A DNA stretch of 64,000 bases from Hyposmocoma kahamanoa (lineage: Eukaryota; Arthropoda; Insecta; Lepidoptera; Cosmopterigidae). Position 1 is the stretch's first letter. Each line of letters begins with the position of its first letter. The DNA lies in the NCBI RefSeq assembly GCF_003589595.1, contig NW_020653200.1:8537975-8601974 (forward strand). The letters run 5' to 3'. The notes beneath the pieces were generated by a model that saw only the letters and a list, made by a program, of their open reading frames with translations, was not told where the DNA came from and did no database searches. Shown in pieces: positions 44,871-56,962 of this stretch. The translations under genes and the position numbers were made by a program.

Positions 44871-45214
44871 TTAAATACGTAACTCGCTGGAGCTGTTCCT
44901 GTAGCTGTGGAGCACGAACTATATAACTAGAACATTTGTCAAAGGACTGTGGCTATTAAATGTAGTTTGGTTGCAAATGAAACCCATTAAATTGATAGCG
45001 TAACTGCTAAGAGATTTATCGACCACGGGTCACAAACGGGATAAATACGAGTAAATCCCTTTAGGGTAAACGAGATCACTTTGGCAAGAGGTTTCAGCGA
45101 GGAGGCAGGCTGAGATGTAATGGAGTCAATACTTACTAATATATAAATGAACATACATAATTATATAATTTTTTTTTACCGGTACATAATTGTACACTAA
45201 AATAGTTTTAATAT
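44871..45214. other. nothing recognised
   Basis: No gene or repeat recognised. Confidence 0.45.
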
Positions 45215-45365
45215 TGATTTTTAATGAATATTATGATGTTTTACTACCTTGACATACATTTATTTTTTGTGAAATTACTAATCACAAAATTCGAATACAA
45301 AGAAAGATTCCTTCGGTCTAACGGAACTCGAATCTGTGTCTGTTTTGCCTACCCAGACCAACAAA
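45215..45365 (-). mobile_element. SINE-C copy 2
   Basis: The minus strand carries GATTCGAGTTCCGTTAGACC (B box) and GAAGGAATCTTTCTTTG, shared with 35165-35335. The A-box end is degraded. Confidence 0.5.
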
Positions 45366-46487
45366 TGAAGAAAAAGAAAAACATAGATTTCAGAAAAATA
45401 TACATAGATTTCTCACAGGTTACTCTACAGTACGCTACAGAGTTATATGCGATTCGTTTTAATACATTGCATTTCAAATTTTTTAATTTACAATATCTAC
45501 TTATGGAGATACCTAATCTACATAATATATATGAGTGTAAATTGTAAAGTTCGCCCTTCTGAGTGCAAACATTATTGTAACAAAAGGATATTCGCCGTTT
45601 GCCAGCGAATTTGATAGCCCAATTCCACAAGCAGGAATGGCTCATAAAAAGGATTCTCTGTTGCAGCTCAGAAATAAATAAAAGCGATCTTTTTTAAAAA
45701 CGAAAGAAAACGAAAGTAATTACACGATTCCACGATTTAATGTTGGCTTTGATGTCTTTTCGAAGGAGGGAAAATACGTTACAAATTTTAATGTGGTTAA
45801 CTGTTATTTTCTCTGCACAATGGCCTCTCGTTGAAATCCTTAGCTTCCGAATTACGAGGCTTTGATCACCAACATAATATACTTTCTAAATGTCAGAGTC
45901 AGTATTTCATCACATCCAATTCAAAGAGGTTTTTTTTAAAATAAGTATTAGTTGAGTTTGTTGGAGTCTTAAGTTTTAAATCAGGAAATTTTCAGCATTA
46001 ACTATATATCATGAGTATGAATTTGATTATTTTCATATTGAATTTCCATAAATAATGAGGGCCTTGCTTCTATGATTTATGAAATAAAGTCATTTTACTA
46101 TTATTCATAATTTCAATGTGACGCAAAATTGTGGCGTAGTTATGAGATACGAATAATATTGGAAATGAAGTTAATAAAATATTAAATACTTTTTGAAATC
46201 ATATTCACGTGTGGATGATATTCATAAAATTATAGTGTTATTGGTTACACGTTTACTTATGCAGAAAAAAATTGCAATACAATGGAATATGTGTTATTTA
46301 GTTGTGTTTTCGATACGCTTGAGTGATTTTTTTTGTAACGACCCCGTCTTTGGACGTGTCGTGCAACTACACTTACCAGACAAATTTTAGCGTTTTGTAT
46401 GCCGCTATATGTACTTTACAAAGGTTTGTAGTACCATTGTACTGCTAAAATTACTTTACCTCGTTTCTACGAATAACATACACTTAA
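45366..46487. other. nothing recognised
   Basis: Frames at 45224-45547 and 45349-45645 lack motifs. No repeat assigned. Confidence 0.45.
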
Positions 46488-46530
46488 TAATTTTGACATT
46501 AAGTCCACCGTGGACTTAATGTCAAAATTA
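46488..46530. repeat. perfect 43-bp palindrome
   Basis: TAATTTTGACATTAAGTCCAC, one C, then the exact inverse. The arms of 21 bases have no mismatch. Confidence 0.95.
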
Positions 46531-47879
46531 CGTCTTCACATATCATCTGAAACTCAAAATGCCTTGAGCCCCTAAATACCTGAAATCTGGAAAACCTGAA
46601 TGGTTATAATTCTGATTAAGAAAATGACAATCGATGTACAGTCGAATACAATGTATACATCTTCCTACCTACTTTGCGAGTTAGAAGAAAAAGTAATACA
46701 ACTAATTAAAAAACGAAACCAAATTATAGAAATATTTATTTCATATAAAATTATACGGATAAATATTTATCTATAACGATTTCTTAATAAAATAACATTC
46801 TCCAAAAAAGACATTGGAGTAATATTTTCCTCTCTTAGCTCTCGTAGTTGTTTTTTAAAGTTGTAGTCAAAGCTTATTTCATTTCGTTTACGACTGGCGT
46901 GTTAAATTCATAAATAGAAATAAATAAATACTTATTTGGCTATTCACAATAATATTTCAAACATGGTATCAGTTAACACGTCGAATGAAAACAAAAGAGA
47001 AGAATAAAATTAAATAAACTGAAATACATAAGAATACCCGAAAACTCTAGCTAGGTCAGCTTTATGCTCGGCAGACCCTCAGCTTTGATTTTCGGCATTT
47101 TTAAATACACTTTAAACACATGTTCAAAGACAACAGCAATGTCATTGTATATTTAGCACTATTTGTTATAAAATGCAAGTTTGAAAACTTTCTTTACATT
47201 ATTATTCTACTTACATGTGCGTATTTGTAGACAGAATGAGGCAAAATTATCACTTTGTACTTTCACAATTGTGAATACGTTAAGACCATTGAATGAGGCT
47301 CTAAAATTACAAACGGAAGATTTAACTTGAAAGTGCAAGAAAGCGTACACATATTATTTAATGAACTATATGGTACGGATTAGGAATGTCCCAATTAGGC
47401 AAAATCAATACAACCCGAAATGTACTTATAGGCATACATAGAGGAATGTTAAAAAAGGTCGAATTAGGATAACATGTGAACCTCTAGCTACATATTCCAG
47501 AACGTTTAATCGAAGTCAAAAGACGCTTAAGGTCAACCTTTTTTCAAATTAAACTTTCCGATATTGTATGTGGCCATTGGTTCATAATTTGAACATTGTT
47601 ACATAATTTAGCCTTTTTTACCATTCCTTTAAATATTATATGAGAAAAAACTTGTTAAAATCAACAAAAAGATGAAAATGAGGGTAAGCCAGGATAGTAG
47701 GATAGTAAGTATGGACCCATAGTCTCTAAGTACCTCGCCCAAAGACTGGTGTAACAATGTTTGTGTAGATGAGGCACTTAATTTAATAGCACGGGAGATT
47801 ACTAAATTCATGAATAGAATGTGCTGGGAACGTAATTTATTTTGGTGTTAGTATAACTTTTGGTTTCGAAGCGATTATT
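46531..47879. other. AT-rich, nothing recognised
   Basis: No gene or repeat recognised. Confidence 0.5.
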
Positions 47880-48080
47880 AAGACCGGTTACACACTGCAA
47901 CTGTTAGCAGCGATGCGAACGCATGTTTGTGCGATCGTATCACTCCCGTTGCAACTATATTGCGTTTGCATCGCCATTATATCGATGCTTAAGTCGCGCG
48001 TGTATGTAAACGTAGACGATAGTGACTGCATCGCTTCTGCATCGCGACTGAATCGTTGTAGACGCTCTACGATTTTTGAC
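47880..48080. repeat. CG-rich palindromic element, type P
   Basis: It starts GACCGGTTACACACTGCAAC and contains GCATCGCGACTGAATCG and TGTAGACGC, also found at 44735-44870. Frames on both strands over it are chance products of this composition. Confidence 0.4.
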
Positions 48081-48394
48081 AATACGAGCAGCCTTTTGAA
48101 GAAAATATCGTTAATATACATATTGTTATTGTGCTTTCGAGTGAGGAGGCAAAGTATTTTTCTTTAAAGAATTATGAAAAACCGGACGAAGTGCAACGGA
48201 AGATCACAAATTCAAAACCAACATATTGCTGCTAATATATTTTAATATCCTATCCTTTCTTTATAGCAATTACATCTAATGCTAAAGCTTCGTATAAATG
48301 ATAAAGACAAATTGATAATTATAGTCGAATTTTCAATTAGAGACACAACTAACACACTAACATTACTTTGAAAAATAATGTGGCCATGTTATTA

Positions 48395-48560
48395 CGACCC
48401 TAATAAACGGAACGATTCGTCTTCACGGCCCATTGTCATCGTTTCAGACTGATCGAAATGACGAATCGATAGTATAAAGGAGTAGCGACGCGACGAGTAG
48501 CAAAACGAGGAATCGTCTGTATACCGAATCGCCTTTATACAGCGATGTGTTTAGTTCAGT
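48395..48560. repeat. CG-rich inverted-repeat block
   Basis: GACGAATCGATAGTATAAAGG is partly mirrored by CCGAATCGCCTTTATACAGC. A decayed MITE is likely. Confidence 0.35.
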
Positions 48561-49483
48561 TCTCAATTGGTCAAAAAGTTCACATTTTATTTGCAATTTT
48601 CCTTTGTACTATTATGTATTTTTTAATTTTTTATTAGAAATTGATTGATTACAATTTTTATAAACATATAATTTACCCTAATTACCTTAAAGTTCATCTA
48701 AAAGTAGCTGCTCTAATTTATTATTCCTAGTTGAAAATCTAATAAAATTGTCAAGTATCATTGATGAATGAAGGTGTGAATATTAGTTTAGCTTTTGCGT
48801 CGTTAAACAATCGATACTTTTATTCGATTAGGGAACTTACTCTGCCACGAAATACCATAAAATAACAACATACGAAAAATAATAATCAATGAGTGATAGA
48901 ACAAAGCAGCTAACTAATGGAGCTGGTTCTTTATCAATTATATTCAAAGTTTGTAGATAGGACAGTCAATGTGTTGAAAAAAACGTGTTATTTACTGAAC
49001 TTCATACAAGGATAATATTGTTAAATGTCGTGAAATAAGAAAAGATATATTAATGTATTTCCTGCTCAGAGTGGAAAAAAAACCAATTTATGTTCTAATA
49101 AGACGCCAGCTTTGTATACATATAAGGTATATATTTCGCCTCGGAGTTATAGTCAGCTATGCGTAAGAAGGTGCAGAGGCTTATATAGGAACTCTATAAG
49201 TATCTTTATACTGTTTTATTTAAAATGGAGAAATATGACCGTTCATTGGGCAAAAGTGTTGCCCGCTTACAAATTGCTAGTGAGTGCAGTCGATAAATAC
49301 TCTATCGACTATCGACTAAATGTTGGTTCGTTTATGCAATAAATGGGCTCACTTGTTTCATTTGACTCGTCATCGGCCCATTATGTGTCCAGCTGCTGGG
49401 TATAGTTTCCTTTATAAGTAAGTTAAAACGTACATCTACAGAATTTATAACTATGTCTATTAAAATTTACAAAAAGGAGATCA
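48561..49483. other. nothing recognised
   Basis: The frame 49112-49342 lacks a motif; no repeat recognised. Confidence 0.45.
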
Positions 49484-49702
49484 GTTGTAGTGCCATTCAG
49501 AGTTTTCAATCACAAAGATCACACATACCCTGAGACATAAGTTGACAAGTCCCTTGTGCCTGTGATTTCACCAGCACCCTTAGCACCCTTCAAAAACAAC
49601 AGTAATGCTCACATTTTACTGCTTGGCGGCAGACATAGGTAAGGTGGCAGTACTTCCCTGGACTAACTCTTTCTCAAGGAGTTCTAATGCTAGTAGCACT
49701 GG
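49484..49702 (-). repeat. retroposon family R, copy 6
   Basis: The minus strand has GAACTCCTTGAGAAAGAG, GCCGCCAAGCAGTAAA and GACTTGTCAACTTATGTC. The A-rich 3' end is missing. Confidence 0.75.
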
Positions 49703-50435
49703 CGACAACAATTGCATGACTAATTAAAATTTTATGAAAACTGGCAACCCTGCAAATGTCATTTTACTCCGTTTTCAAAAAAGTCAGATTAAGTGCTTTA
49801 CGAAATGAAAAAGAATTTAACAATATCAACATCAAACAGCCCTTAGTCTTTAATTGATGTAATTGAATATTGCTACGCCATACGTCTTCAGATTACACCT
49901 AACCCGATAAGCTAACGCTTCTGAGTCATGAAAACGTATTAATTCGGGGTGGGCCTATTTTCGTTTTACTGTTCTATATAAGTAATATTTAATAGAGTAT
50001 ATACTTTCCTACTGATAGGTTTATATTTCGTCGAGGTTAGTGCAAATCGCACTAAATAAATAGGTAAAAGGCACGTGTCTGCACCAAACCAAATTTCACA
50101 GGATAGGGATTTAACGGTATTACTTTCTTATTTCAATGGCTATGATTTTCAATTACGTATATTTTATTTTAGCATATTTCATTCATTATGTTGTCTATGG
50201 ACTGGTAACAATAGATTCCCGTAATATCTGTCCGCATCAGACACTAATTTGGTTGCCACGACGTTTACGCGGATTTCATATGGCCACTAAGTTATCGAAA
50301 TGGAAAGTCATAATCAAATGCTAGTTACGCGTAATTGCACTATCTCCAACGATTTGTATTTATTTAAATATATATAATAATATATTTGTGATAAGTCACA
50401 GTTGACGACCACAGTAGTCCGACGCGACGTCGTGG
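49703..50435. other. nothing recognised
   Basis: No gene or repeat recognised; the frame 50136-50324 has no motif. Confidence 0.45.
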
Positions 50436-50600
50436 TGGTGGTTCCGTATTATAGTGGGCGCTGGATAAGGAGGTCCCGAGTTCGATTCCCGGGTAGGACC
50501 GAATTAGGAAATGAACTTTTCAAAATCGGTTCTGGGACGTGACCCCGAGTAAATTCCGTGGCTCTGGTACTCATAATACATGAAATTCCCTAGTTTAAGA
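50436..50600 (+). mobile_element. SINE-B copy 2
   Basis: GTGGGCGCTGGATAAGGAGG, the B box GAGTTCGATTCCCGGG, then TAGGACCGAATTAGG and AAATTCCGTGGCTCTGG. It is closer to a functional B box than copy 1. Confidence 0.7.
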
Positions 50601-50640
50601 TGAGGTAAATGGTGTGGTTGTCTGGCACCTCATTTAAGAG

Positions 50641-50873
50641 ACTCCCCACGCTATCGTCAGCGTCTTGCCAACACATGCACAGCGTCGACACGACGTCTGC
50701 GCGGCGGCTACGCAACACCAGGGAGGCGTATACCTGACGTTCGGCACTATCCAGCTGGCGCTGCGTCTCCAAATTAGTTAGGGAGACTACGTTGTGTTAC
50801 CGCCGCGCGTGTCGATGCTGTGCGTTCGTTGACAAAACGCTGACGTTTGAAAGACGCTAGTGTGGGGGGTTCC
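50641..50873. mobile_element. foldback MITE with about 80-base arms
   Basis: ACTCCCCACGCTATCGTCAG at the left mirrors CGCTAGTGTGGGGGGTTCC at the right. Pairing continues through AACACATGCACAGCGTCGAC and its inverse near 50805-50825. It is CG-rich and non-coding, and lies between a SINE and a LINE end. Confidence 0.65.
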
Positions 50874-50879
50874 AAAGTC

Positions 50880-51400
50880 ATAATCTTTATTTCATAGGTA
50901 AATTAGACTTGACATCGTCATATTGATTAAACTCTACTTCTCGTTCGTAAGGCAGATTAACATGAGAAGAATGAGCCAGAAACTCTAGGAGTTGCTCTTT
51001 GCAAATAAACATTTATAATTTACAATATTTGTTTTAAACGTCAGATCGAGGCAACTAGCAAGAGCTAAACGGGTCGCTATCACGGACTTTTGTCATCCAA
51101 GTATGTAGAGCTGTATATGTATACATTTAGTATATAAAGTTTTAAATGATCGTGGCCATTTAGTTTTAAGTGCCCAACATGGTAACCTATCATAAACTCG
51201 AATTTCTTTTTTTAGAATTGCATTACTCCGAAAACGGTTCGACTTTTTTTCATTAGTGCGATGACAGTTTTGGTATAAATTTTTAACACAGAAATATCTT
51301 ACAGCAGAAGTATCGTTTGTCCGAAAACCAATTATTAGAATAATTATTACAAATACGTATTCTTTGGGCAGAAGTTTGTTTGGTCTAATCATGTTTGTTA
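50880..51400 (-). pseudogene. LINE 3' end (same family as 37863-38404)
   Basis: The minus strand has TACTTGGATGACAAAAGTCC, GAGCAACTCCTAGAGTTTCT, CTTACGAACGAGAAGTAGAG and CTATGAAATAAAGATT, aligning with the coding end and 3' untranslated region of the LINE at 37863-38404. The upstream part, with the frame 51392-51093, is degenerate with stops. The 5' limit is uncertain. Confidence 0.6.
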
Positions 51401-52583
51401 TACTGTCTGTTTTCCATATAATTTAGATTGCTGAAAATTCGTTTCGACGAAATTATAATTCTTAGATAAAATTGTACCGCCATACAATAATAATTTTATT
51501 TAAATTCTGAACTGTACTTTCCTGGTGCACAGGAAGTCCACTTACGTAATTTTCGCCATACCATTGTGCTATGTTTTTGCTGCGATCTGAAATGTAATGT
51601 AAAAACAATGGTCTTGAGAATTCAATAAATAACTTATAATCGAATAAAAATAAATAAATATAAATATATATATAAATAACTTGGAATCGAGGAGAGTACC
51701 AGAGTAAAATTTGTTTGCATTACCTAGACGGTACGACCCCCTCCGGTAGGTTTAGGTTAGGTTAGTACATGAAAAAAGAGCGAAGCAAGCGACTACAACT
51801 CGATCAAATTAACTTGCATCTCGTTTACCAAATTTTCTAAAGATGCGAGGCGCTTTAATTTGACGAGTTGCATTGTGCGACACGTTCTAATACTTTTAAT
51901 ATCTGTTCTAACAAATAAAATAACAAAAATGTATTTTGGATATCGTTTTTTTATAAAATAATGTTCAGTCATATTAAATTAGATACATTGGTCAAACGGT
52001 TTGATGGGGAAATAAAAATCGGGAAAAGAATAACTTGTCAATATGTCAAAATAGATAGAAAGATAGAAATACATTAAATGGTGTAAGGAAAATAATCGTA
52101 ACGTGTTTTCGGACAAATGAAACAAAATCTATTCAATAAAAAATCTAAAGGTTTTCTGACAAACAAAATTCTGTAAATCATGTTTCTAGCTTGTGATAGG
52201 TAACCACTAAACAATCCTGTTTAGTATTATTTTTATGCTAACGTTGATTATCAAGAGTACGATCGCCAGATAAAACTCTATGTAGAATTTAAATATATTT
52301 AAGCGCTTTCCAAACAAATGTTTACATTGAATATAATAAAATATATTTTACTAAAAATAATATGAATATAATTCGAAGGTCCAAACTTAAATCGCGAAAC
52401 CAAAATCATCTATTTTTTTTTCTTGGCGACGAAGGTCTCACTATAACAGTTGTTCGTAATCATGAATGAAATTGCCAACCTTTACGAATAGAGCAATTAA
52501 GATAACACTGTTACAATAAAGGCTCGCGCAAAAACGTGGCATGTCGTAATTAAAATATAAAATAATTATTACAAAATACTTAT
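51401..52583. other. mostly unassigned
   Basis: CAACTCGATCAAATTAA near 51798 and TTAATTTGACGAGTTGC near 51857 form a weak inverted repeat. Otherwise AT-rich without a gene. Confidence 0.4.
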
Positions 52584-52826
52584 ATGTATTCACGATTTTT
52601 TCGAGCCTTTGCATATGTGCAAAGGTTCATATTTAATTTACATAATCCTGCTTCTAGGCGTTGTACTTCTTTAACTACAGAGGAATTAAGGTGTTCCTTT
52701 AACTACCTAATTAAACAATCACATTTGGAGTCATTCGGTGAAGATCCTAACATATTACTAAAGGGTAAACTTACGGGCCTTACCTTACGGGTCATAGATG
52801 AGGACGGACTGCTGCGTAAAATGTAA
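52584..52826 (+). pseudogene. BEL/Pao retrotransposon pol fragment
   Basis: The frame reads FFRAFAYVQRFIFNLHN, then LTTEELRCSFNYLIKQSHLE, SFGEDPNILLKGK and VIDEDGLLRK. In BEL/Pao elements the stretch between RNase H and the integrase zinc finger has this pattern (LRVVAW..RF, LT.EEL..A, F...I, LD.DGLLRVGGR). The H2C2 finger and integrase core do not follow, and no LTR is nearby. It is an isolated remnant of about 80 codons. Confidence 0.65.
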
Positions 52827-53189
52827 AGTCCGGTTATATGTATTTAAAATACGAAATACTATTATTACCACAAACTGAAGACCACGGTATTATTTGAAAT
52901 ATCAATTACAATATACATTTTCAGGTAGTTATTAAAATACAAATAAAAAATTCGTATTCGTGTTTTATGTATTTCAATTACGAGTAATTCAAATGCTGTT
53001 CAGCCCTGTGTATAATCATATTGATGGTTATGTAGAATAAGCGTAGGATGCTTTTGCAGGTAGCTTTACCTGCCACAAACAACTGCTTGAACATGTCCCG
53101 GGCAACCATTCATCTCGGCTGTACAATTCATGTTTTAAAACTTCATCTATATTATTTTATCCCTTTTTTTAATAAAGTAATAGGTGAGC
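52827..53189. other. nothing recognised
   Basis: No gene or repeat recognised. Confidence 0.5.
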
Positions 53190-53280
53190 TTTTTTATGAC
53201 ACCAAGTGAGGACACGAACAAGTCGTGGTCCTGGTGGTAAGCGACCGGTCCATAATAGTTGCGGTGCCACCTCTGGGTGG
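53190..53280 (-). repeat. retroposon family R, copy 7 (3' fragment)
   Basis: The last part of the family on the minus strand (TGGCACCGCAACTATTATGG, then TTCGTGTCCTCACTTGGTGTCAT). It stops exactly where mariner sequence begins. Confidence 0.65.
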
Positions 53281-53632
53281 GCAGACAGACAAATGAATTT
53301 TTGAAGGTGAACAACGTCGACCTTATGGGCCATCACGCGTAAAGTCCCGACCTGGCACCATGTGACTTTTATTTATTTCCAAAAATTAAGAACCAGTTAC
53401 GCGGTCAACGATTTTCATCACCTATTTCACCACCACCGGCTATCGAAGAGTATGAAAAATATGTTTCAGACATCGGAGGAGTGGCAAAAATATTTTCAAA
53501 ATTGGTGCATTCGTATGAAAAAGTGCATTAACGCTAACGGAGAACATTTTGAGAAAAAATAAATTCATCTGTGACCATTAATATATTTTTTTCTTATTCA
53601 TTCCGGAAACCTATAGTGCGCCCCACGTATTA
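53281..53632 (+). pseudogene. mariner transposase 3' fragment, copy 2
   Basis: The sequence aligns with the 3' third of the mariner at 15228-16385, from the QTNEF region onward: PDLAPCDFYLFP (third Asp), RGQRFSSP, EEWQKYFQNWCIRMKKCINA. It ends with an inverted-repeat end CATTCCGGAAACCTATAGTG...CCCCACGTA. Frameshifts and an extra CACCACCACC insertion break it. The 5' two thirds, with the first two catalytic Asp, are missing. Confidence 0.8.
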
Positions 53633-54325
53633 CCTAAATGCTGTCATGAAAAACAATAATAATAGTTGACGATATGTTATAGTGATAGTATGTTAAAAGA
53701 AAATCATCAACTAGTGAGATTTATTCACATAACAGTATGGTCTACTATTGAAGAACGGTACACCCGCACGGTGTTGTCAAGATTTCTGTTAATTGCGAGA
53801 TCGTAATAGACCGCGTCGTAATCGTAGTTTTTCTGCCTTCGTCTATCCTCGCTTAAGTTATATTTGCAAAACTGTAGCCTTTGTTTTTTGTCCAGTATTT
53901 TATAAAGTTATATAGATAAAGATAATTTTATACTTGTTTAGGAAATAATTATAATCGAAGCACACACTTAAACGAAAATTTACGAATTTTTTCGCGGCAT
54001 TTGGTTTTTAATCATTTTTATAAATCGTATGTATACTGTGGTATTTCTCAGTAGACTTGCACATTATTACTGTTATTTTGTATTTTTGTAAGTAATATAA
54101 CAGAAATGTAAAAGAACTTAAAACAAACCTAGATTTCAATTACGCTGTTTGCAAATTGTAAAGACCCTATTTCGCACCTAATAAAGTAAAAAAATGACGT
54201 ACTTAGATACTTACTTACTTGGATAAAATTGTATTATTTAGATATGAAAAACGATATCGGTGTAAAAATCTATTTTATAAGTTACTGTATTTGTTGTATT
54301 TGCCTTTTTCACGTGTTTGTTGTTG
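53633..54325. other. nothing recognised
   Basis: AT-rich, no gene or repeat recognised. Confidence 0.5.
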
Positions 54326-54620
54326 GAATAGAATAGAATAGAATAATTTATTTCATATTATCAATGTCACAATATTACAATTAAAAATACAATGTCAAGG
54401 GATAATATGATCGTCATTAATGCAAACAATAATAATTAATATAAAATAAAGTAATATAACTACTGCTTGTTTGAATACTACGAAGTCAAGTAAAACAAAA
54501 TTACAATTGTTTCAAAAGAAACTCATCGCCACTGCAGAATTCATTATCCAATAAAAAGAGTTTTAGTCGGGTATTAAACGTTGTCGTAGTTTTGAATTAA
54601 ATCTACTAGTTATGGAAACT
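54326..54620 (-). pseudogene. LINE ORF2 3' end with (TATTC)n tail
   Basis: The minus strand encodes FKTTTTFNTRLKLFLLDNEF then CSGDEFLLKQL and stop, matching the LINE C-terminal pattern F..RL..FLL...FYS.DEFL. A 3' untranslated region ending AATAAATTATTCTATTCTAT follows. Severely 5'-truncated. Confidence 0.65.
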
Positions 54621-55099
54621 AGTTTCGCGCTCTGCATGGTTCAAAATCTCGATTCTAAAATATACGATAGTATGCTTAGTCACCGAAGTGTGAGTCCTGT
54701 GTTTGGTGCGCTCACGCAACCAGGATTCCACGACCGCCCCCGCCACTCTGACCAAAACCGGTTTCGGTGCACGTGTAGTTAGCTAATGCACGAGCGATGA
54801 GCGTACATTTTACCACATGCTACATCCGACATAGCATCTAATCTTACTCTATTAAATAGCAGGTTTGTAGATACGCATTTGTGTCATCGTTTCGGGTCTG
54901 CCTATTTTGATGGAAATATAATAAAATTTACTTACGATCATCTAAAACAATTCGGCGTTTGTTATCCACAAAATTAAGGGCTGTCACAAAATAAATTAAA
55001 GCATTAAAAATAAAGTATTTAAATTAATAACTTTTGTAACTATAGTGTAATTTTGTGATAATAGTGGTTTGCATTAATGTCAGATATAACTGGTTGATA
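54621..55099. other. nothing recognised
   Basis: No gene or repeat recognised. Confidence 0.45.
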
Positions 55100-55252
55100 A
55101 CTTTAGTATCTCAGTCAACCGATGGTCAACCGTGACCATGGGACCTGTAAAAGGCCATTTGTTTGGAAAAAGCAAACTTACGAGATTTAGATACGAAAGA
55201 ATATAGTTTTATTTCCTATTCGTAACATTCGCAAAAAACCTTAGAACTCTAA
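55100..55252 (-). repeat. AACGTTTCGG-type repeat, degraded copy
   Basis: The minus strand has AAGGTTTTTTGCGAATGTTAC, TTTTACAGGTCCCATGG and TCACGGTTGACC, in the order of the left arm at 30101-30240; the TTTCGG core is lost. Confidence 0.6.
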
Positions 55253-55344
55253 TTTCAACTACATAATTTAATAATAATATAATGTAACTTGGTTGCGTCG
55301 TCAATCAACTTACGTTTTTTACTTATTTAAAACACTTTTTAATT

Positions 55345-55495
55345 TAACACACCGCAGCGCTGGATGAACAACATCCGACAACACTGAGGTCGTGATGAGT
55401 CGGGCACAAGATCGCCAAGAGCGCAAGAGGCAAGAGACCTACATCCAAGATTGGATAACAAAACGGCCGCCATGATGATGATGATGAAAACACTT
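55345..55495 (+). pseudogene. RTE-like LINE C-terminus with (ATG)n tail
   Basis: QRWMNNIR then SRAQDRQERKRQETYIQDW matches the conserved C-terminal RW.DDI...W...AQDR..W......Y..QW of RTE-type elements. The ATGATGATGATGATG at about 55472 is a typical RTE-style tail. Only about 45 codons remain. Confidence 0.6.
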
Positions 55496-56636
55496 TGATT
55501 ACAAGATATTCTTTGGTTGCACCTCCCTTTCCAACTCTTAAATTTTTATGTTAAGGTTGCCTGAAAAAAATTGCTACTTAGCAATTAGGCCGCCTGTTGT
55601 AAATTTGCTTACTATGTGATACTTACATTACTGTTCTGTGTTGTCATTATAATTTTTAATGTGCACTAAAGATATTTCATCATTCCTTAAATTTATCATT
55701 ATTAACCAGTATTCTAAAAAATGAATCGAAAAAGAGCACGTGGGACACTTTAGGGTTCCCAAGATAGATTTCCGTAGCCATTACGTAATTCGCTTATTCA
55801 TATTCCGTTCAATTTATATTTCGAATGTTGCAGAAAATTTTACTCTATTTGTTTTTCATATATGACTGTACCGTAAACTTCTATTTGGACGAAGAACTGC
55901 CTTTGAAATAAACTTGTAAGTCACGTACAAGGTACATAAACGGGGGAGTAAAAACCTTACTTTACATTATAATACTTACCAGCACATATGACAACACGAT
56001 TACATTTCTTAGTTTGACTATGGAACCTAAAACTACTACATTTTGTTTTTGTTACAACAAATGTTAAAAGATAACCAAACAAAGTCAGAGTGCTTAGAGG
56101 GTAAAAACTATTTTATAACGTTTATATTCTCAAAATTTTTGCGTGCCCGTGTTGAAGACACGAATTAGAAAGAAAGAAAATCGTTTATTCATTAAATTGA
56201 GTCACTATACACACTTAAATCAAATTCTTAAAACTAAAACATCAAGTGACTAAGTAATTTTAGGTTAATAGGTAAGCGAGCATAGTGGCGCAAAGGAAGA
56301 AAAGGATACGACTCAGCAGTATGTCTATCTATCTCTGGCGAGACAGACGCTGATTTTCAGTAGTTCCTGTTTCAAATTAGAAACGACAATGGAAAGAATA
56401 ACATTCAGATTGCGCTATTGTGTGTACGTTTACAATTGACGTTGCCTAGTCACGCATCCCTGAGGAACGCTTCCACTAGGGGAGCGCCCTAAAGATTATA
56501 CCTTGCACCCTCATTATGTAACCAGTTTTAACGTAGTGAAATACGGGATAATATGATACCAGTCTACAGGAATTTATTAACAGAGGTAGATGTGATAGAT
56601 CTTCATTTAACTCTTTTGCCCACTTTTCGGAGAATA
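55496..56636. other. nothing recognised
   Basis: No gene or repeat recognised. Confidence 0.5.
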
Positions 56637-56962
56637 CTTTTTTATAATATCAAGTGACGGGACGAATAAGTCGTGCGTCTGATGGTAAGCTACACGCCTG
56701 TCCATAACAGATGCAGTGCCACTCAGAGCTTTAAATCGCAAAGATCTGAGGGTACTGTCCGCCCGGCACCCTGAGACATAAGTTGACAAGTCTCATGTGT
56801 CTGTAATTTCACCAGCACCCTTAATAATTTCACCTTACCCTTCAAAACCATGTAAATACAGTATTGCTGACATGACTGCTTAGCATGAATAGCAGAAATA
56901 ATTAAGATGGCAGTACTTCCCTGGACGAACTCTTTCACAAGGAGCTCTACTGCTAGTAAAGT
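56637..56962 (-). repeat. retroposon family R, copy 8
   Basis: Full-length on the minus strand: CTAGCAGTAGAGCTCCTTGT at the start, GAAATTACAGACACATGAGA inside, and CCCGTCACTTGATATTAT plus an A run at the end. A short internal duplication (AATTTCACC) is present. Confidence 0.8.

Noticed and set aside
51748..51764. TTAGG telomeric repeat
   Set aside because: Only about three units with flanking unique sequence; too short to mean an internal telomere array.
56607..56938. Minus-strand frames over 56.6-56.9 kb
   Set aside because: They fall within retroposon family R and recur in broken form in its other copies.
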